Below, piece after piece: positions 1 to 7,552 of a DNA stretch of 64,000 bases. The notes beneath the pieces are model-generated. The model did no database searches and was not told the origin of the DNA. It worked only from the letters and a program-made list of their open reading frames with translations. Where the stretch lies: contig JASCNZ010000006.1 in assembly GCA_029959905.1 (NCBI GenBank), positions 32,626 to 96,625 of the forward strand, read 5' to 3'. A program made the position numbers and the translations under genes. How positions within the stretch are numbered: position 1 is the stretch's first letter; the number at the start of each line of letters is the position of its first letter. This DNA is from Microbacteriaceae bacterium PS02344 (lineage in GTDB: Bacteria > Actinomycetota > Actinomycetes > Actinomycetales > Microbacteriaceae).

Positions 1-665
1 CGCTCTTCGACGCGCAGACCTGGGGTTTCGCGCTGGCGTTCGCCTCGACCGGCTTCCTGATCGGCGGGGGGCTCGTGGCGAAGTTCGGCCTGGGGGCGAA
101 GCCCGTGCGCACCATGCTGCTGGTCGTGATCGCCATGGGCGCGCTCGGGGCGGTGTTCATGCTGCGCGAGTGGTGGTGGCTCTATGTGCTGGGCATGTGG
201 GTCTACATGGCCCTGGTTCCGCCCGTCGAGGCCGCCGAGCAGACGGTCATCCAGAAGGTGGTGCCGTTCGAGAGGCAGGGCCGGGTGTTCGGGGTCGCGG
301 CGGCGATGGAAGCCGCGGCTGCGCCGATCACGGCGTTCCTCATCGCTCCGATCGCCGAGTTCCTCATCATCCCGTTCATGGACAGCCGCGAGGGGCAGCG
401 TCAGTGGGGGTGGCTGCTCGGCGACGGCGACGCCCGCGGGATCGCGTTGGTGTGTCTGTTCGCCGGACTCATCATGGTCGTGGCGGGGGTCCTCGCGTTC
501 TTCACGAAGTCGTACCGCCGTCTCACCGAGCTCTACGCCGAGGCGCCCGAGCAGAACGTCGCCGCGGCGAACGCCGACACGCAGGCGCGGAGTGCGCCCG
601 ATGGGCCGGGTGCGCCGGACCTGCCTGATGCGCCGCCCGTCGTTCCCGGCGCCTCCCAGCTCTGA
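1..665 (+). CDS. MFS transporter, C-terminal part (5' end outside window)
   Basis: The reading frame is open from the first bases (codons begin at base 3) and ends at TGA 663-665. About 220 residues are visible. They contain roughly four hydrophobic segments with short charged loops, a pattern typical of the second half of a major facilitator superfamily permease. The tail after the last helix is about 50 residues long, rich in Ala, Pro and Asp, and probably cytoplasmic. The substrate cannot be told from this part; drug or metabolite efflux is the usual guess for such actinobacterial proteins. The gene is followed by a repeat-rich non-coding stretch rather than by a co-directional partner. 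Confidence 0.75.
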   Translation, partial: LFDAQTWGFALAFASTGFLIGGGLVAKFGLGAKPVRTMLLVVIAMGALGAVFMLREWWWLYVLGMWVYMALVPPVEAAEQTVIQKVVPFERQGRVFGVAAAMEAAAAPITAFLIAPIAEFLIIPFMDSREGQRQWGWLLGDGDARGIALVCLFAGLIMVVAGVLAFFTKSYRRLTELYAEAPEQNVAAANADTQARSAPDGPGAPDLPDAPPVVPGASQL

Positions 666-872
666 GCAGGCCCCGCCCCCGAGACACCACATCCCCCACG
701 AGGCACCACAGCGCGCGTGGCGTCTCCCAGCGCACATTGTGTCTCCCAGCGCACGTGGTGTCTCGGGACAGGCGTGGCCTGGACGAAACACTGTGTCTCG
801 GGGCGGGCGGGGTGTGTCACGGCGTGTGGTGTCTCGCGGGCCAGGCGGTGGTGTCTCGCGTGCCAGGCGGCA

Positions 873-939
873 GTGCCGCGGGGTGGACGGTGGCCGTAAC
901 GCCGCCGAGACACCAGATTGGCCGTGAGACATCACGGCG
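873..939 (+). repeat. 67-bp direct repeat, copy 1
   Basis: This copy matches 1001-1067 at 65 of 67 positions, with a period of 128 bases. It contains one GAGACAC core at 907. The duplication lies inside the GTGTCTC array and shows that the array has grown or been rearranged by segmental duplication. Confidence 0.9.
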
Positions 940-1000
940 GGCCTGGTGTCTCGTGGCGGATGTGGTGTCTCACGGCGTGTGGTTTTTCGGGAAGTAAGCG

Positions 1001-1067
1001 GTGCCGCGGGGTGGACGGTGGGCGTAACGCCGCCGAGACACCAGATTGGCCGTGAGGCATCACGGCG
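1001..1067 (+). repeat. 67-bp direct repeat, copy 2
   Basis: This is the second copy of the unit at 873-939. It differs at two positions (C to G in the TGGsCGTAAC part, and A to G in GAGrCAT). It contains a GAGACAC core at 1035. Confidence 0.9.
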
Positions 1068-1223
1068 CACGTGGTGTTTCGTGATGGGCGTGGTGTCTCG
1101 GTGCGGATGAGCATCGCGGCGCGGATGCGACTCAGCGCAGTCGCGACGCTCGTGGTCTCCCGGCGCCCGTGTGTGACGGCGCGCATGCGGCGTACGCGCG
1201 CCCGACCGCACTGGCGCCCGCGG

Positions 1224-1880
1224 TCAGTCCAGGTCGATCACCCGGTCGTTGAGCGACGCTGCGCCGAGGTCCGGCGCCTCGTCGTCCCACAGGCGCAGCA
1301 GGCGCGCGGTGAGCAGGTCCGGGTCGAGCGTCTTCGCGCGGAACACCACGGATGCGGCGCGCAGCGGCTCCCCGGCCTCGCGTGCTGCCTTCGCCCACCC
1401 CTGCGCGACCGCGCGCGTCCATGCCTCGCTCGCCGCCTTCACCGCGGCGTAGTTCGCTCCGCCCGCGAGCGGGCGGCCGACCGCGGTCGACGAGACGATC
1501 GCGAAGCGTCCGGCCTCCGCCGCACGCAAAGCGCCGTCGAACGCCCGGCTCGTCGCCCGCACCGCCTCCAGCGCGGGGAGGAGGGCATGGAAGTCCTCGT
1601 CGGACTGCCCCCCGAGCCCTCCGCCCCCGCGCCAGCCCCCGACCAGCGGCACCACGGCATCCACTCCGCCCCGCTCTGCCGCGAGTCGTGCCGCGAGCGC
1701 CGTCATGTCGGCCAACGACGTCGCATCGGCGACTTCGACCCGCGCACCGGCCTCGGCCAACGCGGCCAGACGCTGCGCCGAGCGGCCGGTCGCGACGACG
1801 CGCCACCCCGCCGTGAGCAGGGCGCGAGCCGCAACGAGGCCCGTCGTGCTGGTAGCGCCCGCGAGAACGACCGTCTTCAT
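1224..1880 (-). CDS. SDR-family oxidoreductase
   Basis: This is a short-chain dehydrogenase/reductase of about 218 residues with a Rossmann fold. The N-terminal GATSTTG stretch is a variant of the TGxxxGxG dinucleotide-binding motif, and the YAAVK stretch in the C-terminal half matches the catalytic YxxxK. A conserved Ser pair (VSS) lies upstream of it, as expected for the catalytic Ser. The ATG at 1880 is preferred because GAGAGG stands 5-6 bases upstream; a GTG at 1886 would add two residues. It lies downstream of and in the same direction as the DUF6421 gene (gap 90 bases), so the two may be co-transcribed. The substrate is unknown. Confidence 0.8.
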   Translation of the reverse strand: MKTVVLAGATSTTGLVAARALLTAGWRVVATGRSAQRLAALAEAGARVEVADATSLADMTALAARLAAERGGVDAVVPLVGGWRGGGGLGGQSDEDFHALLPALEAVRATSRAFDGALRAAEAGRFAIVSSTAVGRPLAGGANYAAVKAASEAWTRAVAQGWAKAAREAGEPLRAASVVFRAKTLDPDLLTARLLRLWDDEAPDLGAASLNDRVIDLD

Positions 1881-1970
1881 ACTCACCTCTCGTGGCGTGC
1901 GTCGTTCCTGCGGCCGGAGCAGCGGGCGTCCGCCCGGCGCGTCCGGCCGCAGGAGCTCGAACCGCGCTGT

Positions 1971-3410
1971 TCAGTCGTCGGTGCCGCGGATGCCGACAGT
2001 CGACTCGATGACGGTCTTCATCTTCTTGTCGAGCGCTTCGAAGAACATCGACAGCGGGAACTCGTCGTCGAGCACGGCGTCGGTGTAGCCCTTCGGTGCT
2101 CCGGCGAGGATCTCGTCGGACAGGCCGCGGGCCCACTGCGAGGCCGGGTGCGGGGTGAGCACCGAGCGCACGAGGTCGTACGCGGCGAGCCAGTGCGCCG
2201 TCTTCGGGCGGTCGATCGAACGCCAGTACAGGTCGTCGATCGCATCGCCGAGGGCGACCACCGCGTCGGGCACGGCCTCCCAGTCGAAGGCGAGGGCGGT
2301 GTCGGTCCAGTGCAGCACGCCGCGCTGGTGCAGCCAGGCGAACAACAGCTGACCGCCGAGACCGTCGTAGTTGCGCACGCGCGACCCGGTGATCGCGAAG
2401 CGGAAGATGCGGTCGAAGATCACTGCGTACTGCACGAGCGGCGCGTGAGCGAGCATGTCCTGCTCGGTGGCCGGCAGCTCTTCGCCCGCCTCGACGCGCG
2501 CCGTGAGACCGCGCTGGATCTTGACCGACTCGCGGAACGCGGTCAGGTCGCAGCGCAGCTCTTCGAGCGAGTACAGGAAGAACGGCATCCGCTGCTTGAT
2601 CATGAACGGGTCGAACGGCAGGTCGCCGCGCATGTGCGTGCGGTCGTGGATGATGTCCCACATCACGAAGGCGCGCTCGGTGAGCGCCTGATCGTCGAGC
2701 ATCTCGGCGGCGCGCTCGGGCAGCTCGAGCTTGGTGATCTCGGCGGCGGCGCGCGTGACGCGGCGGTAGCGGGCGGCCTCGCGGTCCTGGAAGATCGCAC
2801 CCCACGTGAACGAGGGGATCTCGCGCATCGCGACGGTCTCGGGGAACAGCACGGCTGAGTTGGTGTCGTAGCCCGGGGTGAAGTCGACCAGGCGCAGCGA
2901 GACGAACAGCTTGTTGCCGTAGTCGCCTGCCTCGAGGGCGCCGATGAACTCGGGCCAGATCGTCTCGACGATGAGCGCCTCGACGAGGCGGTCGCTCGAC
3001 CCGTTCTGCGTGTACATCGGGAACACCACGAGGTGGCGGATGCCGTCGACGCGGTGCTCCTGGGGCTGGAAGGCGGCGAGCGAGTCGAGGAAGTCGGGCA
3101 CGCCGAAGCCCTCTGCTGCCCAGCGGTCGAAGTCGACGATCGAGGCGGCGAGGTACTCCGCGTCGTGCGGGAAGGCGGGGGCGAGGGCGCGGATGCCGGT
3201 GGTGATCGCTCGGACGAGGTCACGCGCCGTCGCGTGGTGTGCGGCGTCGGGGATCGAGCCGTCCTTGATCTGGAACTCGCGGATCGCGGTGGCGGCCTCC
3301 TTGAGCTGCGCCCAGGCGGCGGAGGTCTCGGCCGTGGCGGCGTCCTCGACGACCTCGGGTTCGCCGACGATGGCCGAAGCTGCAGAGCTGTGGGCGGAAA
3401 TGATGGACAT
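1971..3410 (-). CDS. DUF6421 family protein
   Basis: The protein has 479 residues and I recognise it as the actinobacterial DUF6421 family, which has no assigned function. It has no signal peptide and no membrane segments. The sequence is mostly alpha-helical in appearance, rich in aromatic residues, with conserved-looking patches such as HDRTHMRGDLPFD and YDGLGGQLLFAWLH. The start ATG has a good ribosome-binding site (AGGAGG, 5 bases upstream). It is divergent from an Lrp-type regulator across 72 bases that contain a perfect palindrome, and is followed by an SDR gene. That arrangement suggests an amino-acid- or metabolite-responsive module, but this is inference from context only. Confidence 0.8.
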   Translation of the reverse strand: MSIISAHSSAASAIVGEPEVVEDAATAETSAAWAQLKEAATAIREFQIKDGSIPDAAHHATARDLVRAITTGIRALAPAFPHDAEYLAASIVDFDRWAAEGFGVPDFLDSLAAFQPQEHRVDGIRHLVVFPMYTQNGSSDRLVEALIVETIWPEFIGALEAGDYGNKLFVSLRLVDFTPGYDTNSAVLFPETVAMREIPSFTWGAIFQDREAARYRRVTRAAAEITKLELPERAAEMLDDQALTERAFVMWDIIHDRTHMRGDLPFDPFMIKQRMPFFLYSLEELRCDLTAFRESVKIQRGLTARVEAGEELPATEQDMLAHAPLVQYAVIFDRIFRFAITGSRVRNYDGLGGQLLFAWLHQRGVLHWTDTALAFDWEAVPDAVVALGDAIDDLYWRSIDRPKTAHWLAAYDLVRSVLTPHPASQWARGLSDEILAGAPKGYTDAVLDDEFPLSMFFEALDKKMKTVIESTVGIRGTDD

Positions 3411-3434
3411 CGGGACCTCCTATCGAGGAAATTG

Positions 3435-3449
3435 CCGGAAACTTTCCGG
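3435..3449. promoter_or_regulatory. Palindromic operator between DUF6421 and Lrp genes
   Basis: A perfect inverted repeat, CCGGAAA-C-TTTCCGG, sits between two divergent genes. It is framed by TTG on the left and TCAA on the right, which extends the symmetry with one extra base. A partial further copy (ACGGAAAGCAA) follows at about 3455-3465, overlapping the region expected for the -35 of the regulator promoter. Lrp/AsnC proteins commonly bind such sites in divergent promoters and regulate both sides. Confidence 0.65.
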
Positions 3450-3469
3450 TCAATACGGAAAGCAAACGA

Positions 3470-3475
3470 TATTCT
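3470..3475 (+). promoter_or_regulatory. -10 box, leaderless promoter of the Lrp gene
   Basis: TATTCT ends 7 bases before the ATG at 3483. This places the expected transcription start on or next to the start codon, so the mRNA would be leaderless. Confidence 0.55.
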
Positions 3476-3482
3476 TACACGT

Positions 3483-3944
3483 ATGGATGACGCTGTCGAC
3501 CGCCAGATCCTCGCCGAGATCACCCGCGACGGGCGCGCCACGCTCGCCCATCTGTCGGATGCCGTCGGCCTCTCGGTCTCGGCCGTGCAGTCGCGGCTGC
3601 GCAAGCTCGAGACGCGCGGCGTGGTGACGGGCTACCGTGCCCTCCTCGACCCCGAGCAGGTAGGCACGCCGCTGTCGGCATTCATCGAGATCGCCCCGCT
3701 CGACCCCGCGCAGCCCGACATCGCTCCCGAGCAGTTGCAGCATCTGAGTGCGATCGAGGCCTGCCACTCGATCGCGGGCGATGCCAGCTACATGCTCTTC
3801 GTGCGCGTCGCGTCGCCGCGGGCGCTCGAAGACCTGGTGCGCGACATCCGCACCGCGGCATCCGTGAACACCCGCACCACGGTCGTGCTGCAGACCTACT
3901 ACGAGAACCGCCCCGTCCTTCCCGACGCCGCGCCTGCGCACTAG
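3483..3944 (+). CDS. Lrp/AsnC family transcriptional regulator
   Basis: The protein has 153 residues. The N-terminal winged helix-turn-helix covers about residues 3-50 (DRQILAEITRDGRAT start, recognition part around SVSAVQSRLRKLE), followed by a RAM-type ligand-binding and dimerisation domain. It binds DNA as a dimer or octamer and responds to small effectors, usually amino acids. The ATG at 3483 is chosen because it gives the family's canonical N-terminus and stands 7 bases behind a -10 box; a longer frame upstream is a shadow of the DUF6421 gene. It most likely controls the divergent DUF6421/SDR genes and itself through the palindrome at 3435-3449. Confidence 0.92.
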   Translation: MDDAVDRQILAEITRDGRATLAHLSDAVGLSVSAVQSRLRKLETRGVVTGYRALLDPEQVGTPLSAFIEIAPLDPAQPDIAPEQLQHLSAIEACHSIAGDASYMLFVRVASPRALEDLVRDIRTAASVNTRTTVVLQTYYENRPVLPDAAPAH

Positions 3945-3947
3945 AGT
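3942..3947 (+). promoter_or_regulatory. -10 box, leaderless promoter of the DUF4287 gene
   Basis: TAGAGT ends 6 bases before ATG 3954. Its first three bases are also the stop codon of the Lrp gene. Confidence 0.5.
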
Positions 3948-3953
3948 TCTGCC

Positions 3954-4244
3954 ATGTCGTTCCAGGCCTATCTCGACAAGATCGAGGCGCAGACCGGGCT
4001 CACGCCCCGGCAGTTCATCGAGCTGGCGGCCCAGCAGGGGTTCGACGAGTCGACGAAGGCCACCCCGGTGCTGAACTGGCTGAAGCAGGAGTACGGGCTG
4101 GGGCACGGGCACGCGCAGGCGATGGTGCACGTCATCCTCAAAGGGCCGAAGATCGACCCGAAACACGTGGGCAGGGGCGGAGCGCACGGCGACAAGAGCG
4201 ACACGCTCTGGCTCGACGGCAAGGACTCGAACCCGAACGCCTGA
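3954..4244 (+). CDS. DUF4287 domain-containing protein
   Basis: This small soluble protein has 96 residues. The N-terminal half (SFQAYLDKIEAQTG through the WLKQEYGLGHGHA part, residues 2-45) matches the DUF4287 domain found in many bacteria; some relatives act together with DUF5655 proteins. No catalytic residues can be named. The C-terminus is charged and Asn/Asp/Lys-rich. It starts 9 bases after the Lrp stop, but it has its own -10 box, so it may be transcribed independently. Confidence 0.8.
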   Translation: MSFQAYLDKIEAQTGLTPRQFIELAAQQGFDESTKATPVLNWLKQEYGLGHGHAQAMVHVILKGPKIDPKHVGRGGAHGDKSDTLWLDGKDSNPNA

Positions 4245-4269
4245 CGGCGGGCCGCATCGACGGCACGAC

Positions 4270-4275
4270 TAGGAT
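4270..4275 (+). promoter_or_regulatory. -10 box, leaderless promoter of menA
   Basis: TAGGAT ends 7 bases before GTG 4283, consistent with a leaderless transcript. Confidence 0.5.
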
Positions 4276-4282
4276 TCCCTGC

Positions 4283-5257
4283 GTGGCAGCATCCTCGAAG
4301 CGCAAGAAGTCCGCACCCGGCGTGAGCGGCAATCCGGCCCGACGGATGAGCGGTCCGAACCGCGGGTCCGTGGTCGCGACCACGCCCGTGACCCTGGGCG
4401 ACTGGATCGGCGCCGCCCGCCTGCGCACGCTGCCGCTGGCGATCGCGCCAGTGCTCATCGGCACCGGAGCCGCGCGAAGTACCGGCCCCGAGTTCCACTG
4501 GGTGATCGCGCTGTTCTGCCTCGCCGTGGCCGTGCTGCTGCAGATCGGGGTCAATTTCACCAACGACTACAGCGACGGGGTGCGGGGCACCGATGCCGTG
4601 CGTGTCGGGCCCGCCCGGCTCACCGCCTCGGGGCGGGTGAAGGCGCGCACGGTGCTGATCGTCGGGCTGACGTTCTTCGCGCTCGCCGGGCTCGCGGGCC
4701 TGGCGATCGTCGTGCGCACGCAGCAGTGGTGGATGCTCGCGGTCGGCGCCGCCTGCATCGTCGCCGCCTGGTTCTACACCGGCGGCAAGCGCCCGTACGG
4801 TTATGCGGGCCTGGGCGAGGTGTTCGTGTTCGTGTTCTTCGGGCTCGTCGCCACCCTCGGTACGACGTGGGTGCAGATCTTCGCCCTGCCGCAGCAGGCC
4901 TGGCTCGGCGCCATCGCGGCAGGTCTCTTCGCCTGCGCGGTGCTGCTCGCCAACAACCTGCGCGACATCGACCAGGACCGACGTGTAGGCAAGCGCACGC
5001 TGACCGTGCTCATCGGCCGCCGGGCCACGCAGGTCCTCTTCACGATCTTCGTGCTGGTGCCGTTCGGCATCGCCGCGGTCCTCGCGCTGCTGTTCCCGAT
5101 CGCGTGGCTGTCGCTGCTGGCGCTCCTCGCCGGCCTCCCGGCGATCCTCATCGTGTGGACGTACCGTCAGCCGAAGGAACTCGTCGTGGCGCTCGCGCTC
5201 ACGTCGCTCACATCGCTGCTGTACGCCGGCGCCCTGTTCTGGGCATTCGTGGGCTGA
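4283..5257 (+). CDS. menA: 1,4-dihydroxy-2-naphthoate polyprenyltransferase
   Basis: MenA attaches the polyprenyl chain to 1,4-dihydroxy-2-naphthoate, the membrane step of menaquinone synthesis. The protein has 324 residues and about eight or nine membrane helices. Two UbiA-family Asp motifs are visible: NDYSDG near residue 94 and NNLRDIDQDRRVGKRTL near residue 223; these bind the Mg-diphosphate of the prenyl donor. The first 30 residues are a basic, soluble extension. The start is GTG, placed by the -10 box 7 bases upstream. The other men genes lie 16-22 kb downstream in this window, a split typical of actinobacteria. Confidence 0.93.
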   Translation: MAASSKRKKSAPGVSGNPARRMSGPNRGSVVATTPVTLGDWIGAARLRTLPLAIAPVLIGTGAARSTGPEFHWVIALFCLAVAVLLQIGVNFTNDYSDGVRGTDAVRVGPARLTASGRVKARTVLIVGLTFFALAGLAGLAIVVRTQQWWMLAVGAACIVAAWFYTGGKRPYGYAGLGEVFVFVFFGLVATLGTTWVQIFALPQQAWLGAIAAGLFACAVLLANNLRDIDQDRRVGKRTLTVLIGRRATQVLFTIFVLVPFGIAAVLALLFPIAWLSLLALLAGLPAILIVWTYRQPKELVVALALTSLTSLLYAGALFWAFVG

Positions 5258-5272
5258 GGTTCCGTACCCCGG

Positions 5273-5563
5273 TCAGCTCCGGCGGTCGTCGCCCTCGGCG
5301 TCGTCGACCGCGGCGTCCTCTGCGGCGGCGTCGTCCTGGCGGGGGGAGCGCGCGGCGCGACGCTCGGCCAGTGCGGCCGACGCTTCGCTGAGCGGGCGGC
5401 GCAGGAACAGCATCGAGATGCTGGTGCCGATCAGGGCGGCGAAGATCGCCGCGAGCCACCAGAACTCCCGGAAGATCGGGAAGAACACCCAGAGGATCGC
5501 GAGCGGCACGAGGAACGCGAGCAACCGCAGCACGGTGTAGACGAAGAAAGGCGCGGGCTTCAC
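5273..5563 (-). CDS. DUF4229 domain-containing membrane protein
   Basis: The protein has 96 residues with two hydrophobic segments (about residues 8-28 and 33-53), followed by a hydrophilic tail rich in Ala, Asp and Arg. I recognise the N-terminal part as DUF4229, a small actinobacterial membrane family usually next to menA or cytochrome-related genes. The function is unknown. It is convergent with menA, with 15 bases between the stops. The start codon is GTG, 6 bases behind a TAGAAT box. Confidence 0.8.
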   Translation of the reverse strand: MKPAPFFVYTVLRLLAFLVPLAILWVFFPIFREFWWLAAIFAALIGTSISMLFLRRPLSEASAALAERRAARSPRQDDAAAEDAAVDDAEGDDRRS

Positions 5564-5569
5564 CCTCCG

Positions 5570-5575
5570 ATTCTA
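5570..5575 (-). promoter_or_regulatory. -10 box, leaderless promoter of the DUF4229 gene
   Basis: On the minus strand TAGAAT ends 6 bases before the GTG at 5563. Confidence 0.5.
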
Positions 5576-5598
5576 CGAGCCGCTGTCTATGCGGGGCC

Positions 5599-6453
5599 TC
5601 ACAGCCCGATGCGGGCGAAGGGGATGCCCCGCACGACGCGGTGGAACGGATGTTCGCCGAGCGTCCAGAGCATGCGCTCCTCGGGGTCGAGCGCGAGGTC
5701 CTCGCACCCGGGCGGCAGGGCCTGCGCATGGGGCGACAGGACGCCGCCGCGTCCGGTCCACAGCGTTCCCGGGTTCATGAGCGACGACTGCGAGACGAGC
5801 GTGCGGTCGCCCCAGCGCACGACGCCCTGCATGCGCGGGATGCCCGGTCGCATCTCGCCGTGGGGCGCGAAGCCGGCGTCGGGGCCCTCGGGAATGGTGA
5901 ACTCGCCGATGCGCCCGTCGTCGTCGCGGCGGTACTCGCCGATGAGCACGCGCCCGGTGGGGGTGCCGTCGTCATGGAAGGTGCGCCCGAGGAACGAGCA
6001 GCGCAGGTCGACCGGATGCACGCGAGAGCGCACTGCCACCAGGCGCGACCGTCGCAGGAACCCGCGCCGCACCCGACGCAGTCCCGCCAGGTCGAACTCC
6101 CAGATGCCGTCGCGAGTGGCGGCGACGAACAGTCGGTCGCCCACCCAGGCGAGACCGCCGGCGTGGATCGGCGCCGGCCGAAGGTCGCCGTCGTCGCCGC
6201 GGATCGCGAGGTGCACGTCGATGTGCCGGGCGCGCTCCTGATCGACGAACACCACGCGCGAGCCCAGATGGGTGCCGTCGCGCTGCTGCCGGAACCAGCT
6301 GACGGCGAGGGCGCGGCGCCCCCGCAGCACGCCGACGTCGATGCCCTGCGGGTACCAGCGGTTCGTCCAGGCCCGCGCGGTCCACCAGCGCAGATCGCGG
6401 GTCTCGCCGGTGCGGCGCAGCATCCGCCGCCCTCTCGTTCCCGTCCATCGCAT
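5599..6453 (-). CDS. Hypothetical protein, possibly beta-propeller-like
   Basis: I do not recognise this 284-residue protein at family level. It is soluble and basic, and rich in short strand-like segments with Trp, Gly and Asp (for example GGLAWVGDRLFVAATRDGIWEFD, residues about 110-135). Such repeats of display-like strands resemble SMP-30/YncE-type beta-propellers, but no catalytic residues can be assigned. The first 20 residues are very Arg-rich, and the true start could lie downstream, at an ATG about 10 residues in. It is divergent from the glycan cluster that begins at 6572; whether it belongs to it is unclear. Confidence 0.6.
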   Translation of the reverse strand: MRWTGTRGRRMLRRTGETRDLRWWTARAWTNRWYPQGIDVGVLRGRRALAVSWFRQQRDGTHLGSRVVFVDQERARHIDVHLAIRGDDGDLRPAPIHAGGLAWVGDRLFVAATRDGIWEFDLAGLRRVRRGFLRRSRLVAVRSRVHPVDLRCSFLGRTFHDDGTPTGRVLIGEYRRDDDGRIGEFTIPEGPDAGFAPHGEMRPGIPRMQGVVRWGDRTLVSQSSLMNPGTLWTGRGGVLSPHAQALPPGCEDLALDPEERMLWTLGEHPFHRVVRGIPFARIGL

Positions 6454-6571
6454 CCGTCCATCGTCACACGCCGCTGGAGGTGTCGGTCAGGACACCCCGC
6501 GTTCACCGCCGCGTCGCCGACCGGCAACGCACGGCTGAGACGATGCGGCGACCGACCACCCCGGGAGATCC

Positions 6572-7552
6572 GTGCGCAGCCCCCTCGTCACCGCCATCGT
6601 CCCCGCGAAGGACGCCGGCGCCTTCCTCGCCACGACACTCGAGACGCTGACCCGTCAGTTCGACGACCCGGCCGCGCTGAAGCTCGTCGCGATCGACGAC
6701 GGGTCGAGCGATGACACGGGCGCGATCATGCGGCGCTACGCCGAGCGGTTCCCGCACGTCGCGGTGGTCACCAATCCGCGTGCGCGGGGGCTGGCGAGCG
6801 CACGCAACCAAGGCCTGGCGCATGTCGAGGGCGACGCGTTCTGCTTCGTCGACGGCGACGACTGGATGCAGCCGCAGCGCCTCGCCGTGCTGGCGCATCG
6901 GCTCGACGAACTGGGTGCAGACTTCCTGCGCACCGATCATGTGACGGTGCGCGATTCGGAGCGGATGCTGGTGCGGGCACCGCATCCGTGGCGCGAGGTC
7001 GTGGTGTCGCCGCGAGACGGCATCCTGCCGGCGGGGGAGACGACCATGGTCGACTACCCGTTCGCGTGGGCGGGGATCTTCCATCGGCGCATGCTCGACA
7101 CCGGACTCGTGGCGTTCGACGAGGGGCTGCACACCGCCGAGGACCGTCCGTGGATCTGGCGGCTGCACCTCGGCGCGTCGAGCTTCGCCGTGGTCGACGC
7201 GCCGGCGCTGCTGTACCGCCGCGGCGTCTCGACCTCGCTCACGCAGGTGCGCGACCGGCGGCAGCTCGATTTCGCCCGGGCGATGGCCGAGGTGGTCGAG
7301 GTGGTCTCGCGCGACCGCGAGGCCGACCGGTTCCTGCGGAAGGCCGTCGCCACCGCGCTCGCCCTCAGCAGCCACCACCTCGTGCGGTCGCGGCGCATGC
7401 CGCGTGCCCTGCGGGGCGAGATGCGCTCGGCCATCGTCGGCCTGATGCGGCGCCTGCCTCCGGTGGAGGTGCGCCGGGCGATCGCGTCGACCGACGGCTC
7501 GCGGCGCCGGGTGCTCGCGGGCGTGCTGCGCGAGGCGGGGCGCGGCGCATGA
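6572..7552 (+). CDS. GT2-family glycosyltransferase
   Basis: The GT-A fold glycosyltransferase family 2 signature is clear. The N-terminus reads TAIVPAKDAGAFL, the DDGSSDD motif near residue 40 binds the nucleotide, and VDGDDW near residue 93 carries the metal-binding DxD. The protein has 326 residues, no membrane helices, and a helical basic C-terminus. It would transfer a sugar from a nucleotide donor to a glycan or lipid-linked acceptor at the cytoplasmic face. Start GTG at 6572 follows a GGGAGA. Its stop overlaps the next ATG (ATGA at 7549-7552), so it is translationally coupled to the polysialyltransferase-like gene. Confidence 0.9.
   Translation: MRSPLVTAIVPAKDAGAFLATTLETLTRQFDDPAALKLVAIDDGSSDDTGAIMRRYAERFPHVAVVTNPRARGLASARNQGLAHVEGDAFCFVDGDDWMQPQRLAVLAHRLDELGADFLRTDHVTVRDSERMLVRAPHPWREVVVSPRDGILPAGETTMVDYPFAWAGIFHRRMLDTGLVAFDEGLHTAEDRPWIWRLHLGASSFAVVDAPALLYRRGVSTSLTQVRDRRQLDFARAMAEVVEVVSRDREADRFLRKAVATALALSSHHLVRSRRMPRALRGEMRSAIVGLMRRLPPVEVRRAIASTDGSRRRVLAGVLREAGRGA

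Larger units (their letters stand above)
666..1223. repeat. Intergenic array of GTGTCTC/GAGACAC motifs
   Basis: No credible gene is present. The stretch holds eleven exact copies of the 7-mer GTGTCTC or its complement GAGACAC: plus orientation at 739, 758, 793, 829, 851, 946, 965 and 1093; minus orientation at 681, 907 and 1035. Several one-base variants lie between them. Most copies extend to TGGTGTCTCG. Chance would give well under one copy in this length. The last 120 bases before 1223 contain no exact copy. The function is unknown. Confidence 0.8.

Noticed and set aside
184..927. Plus-strand frame of 247 codons running from the MFS gene into the repeat array
   Set aside because: Its first half is an out-of-frame reading of the transporter. 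Its second half is repeat DNA with Arg/Ser/Val-rich translation and no recognisable domain.
681..1099. CRISPR array
   Set aside because: The repeated unit is only 7-10 bases, occurs in both orientations and has irregular spacing. There are no spacer-length intervals and no cas genes.
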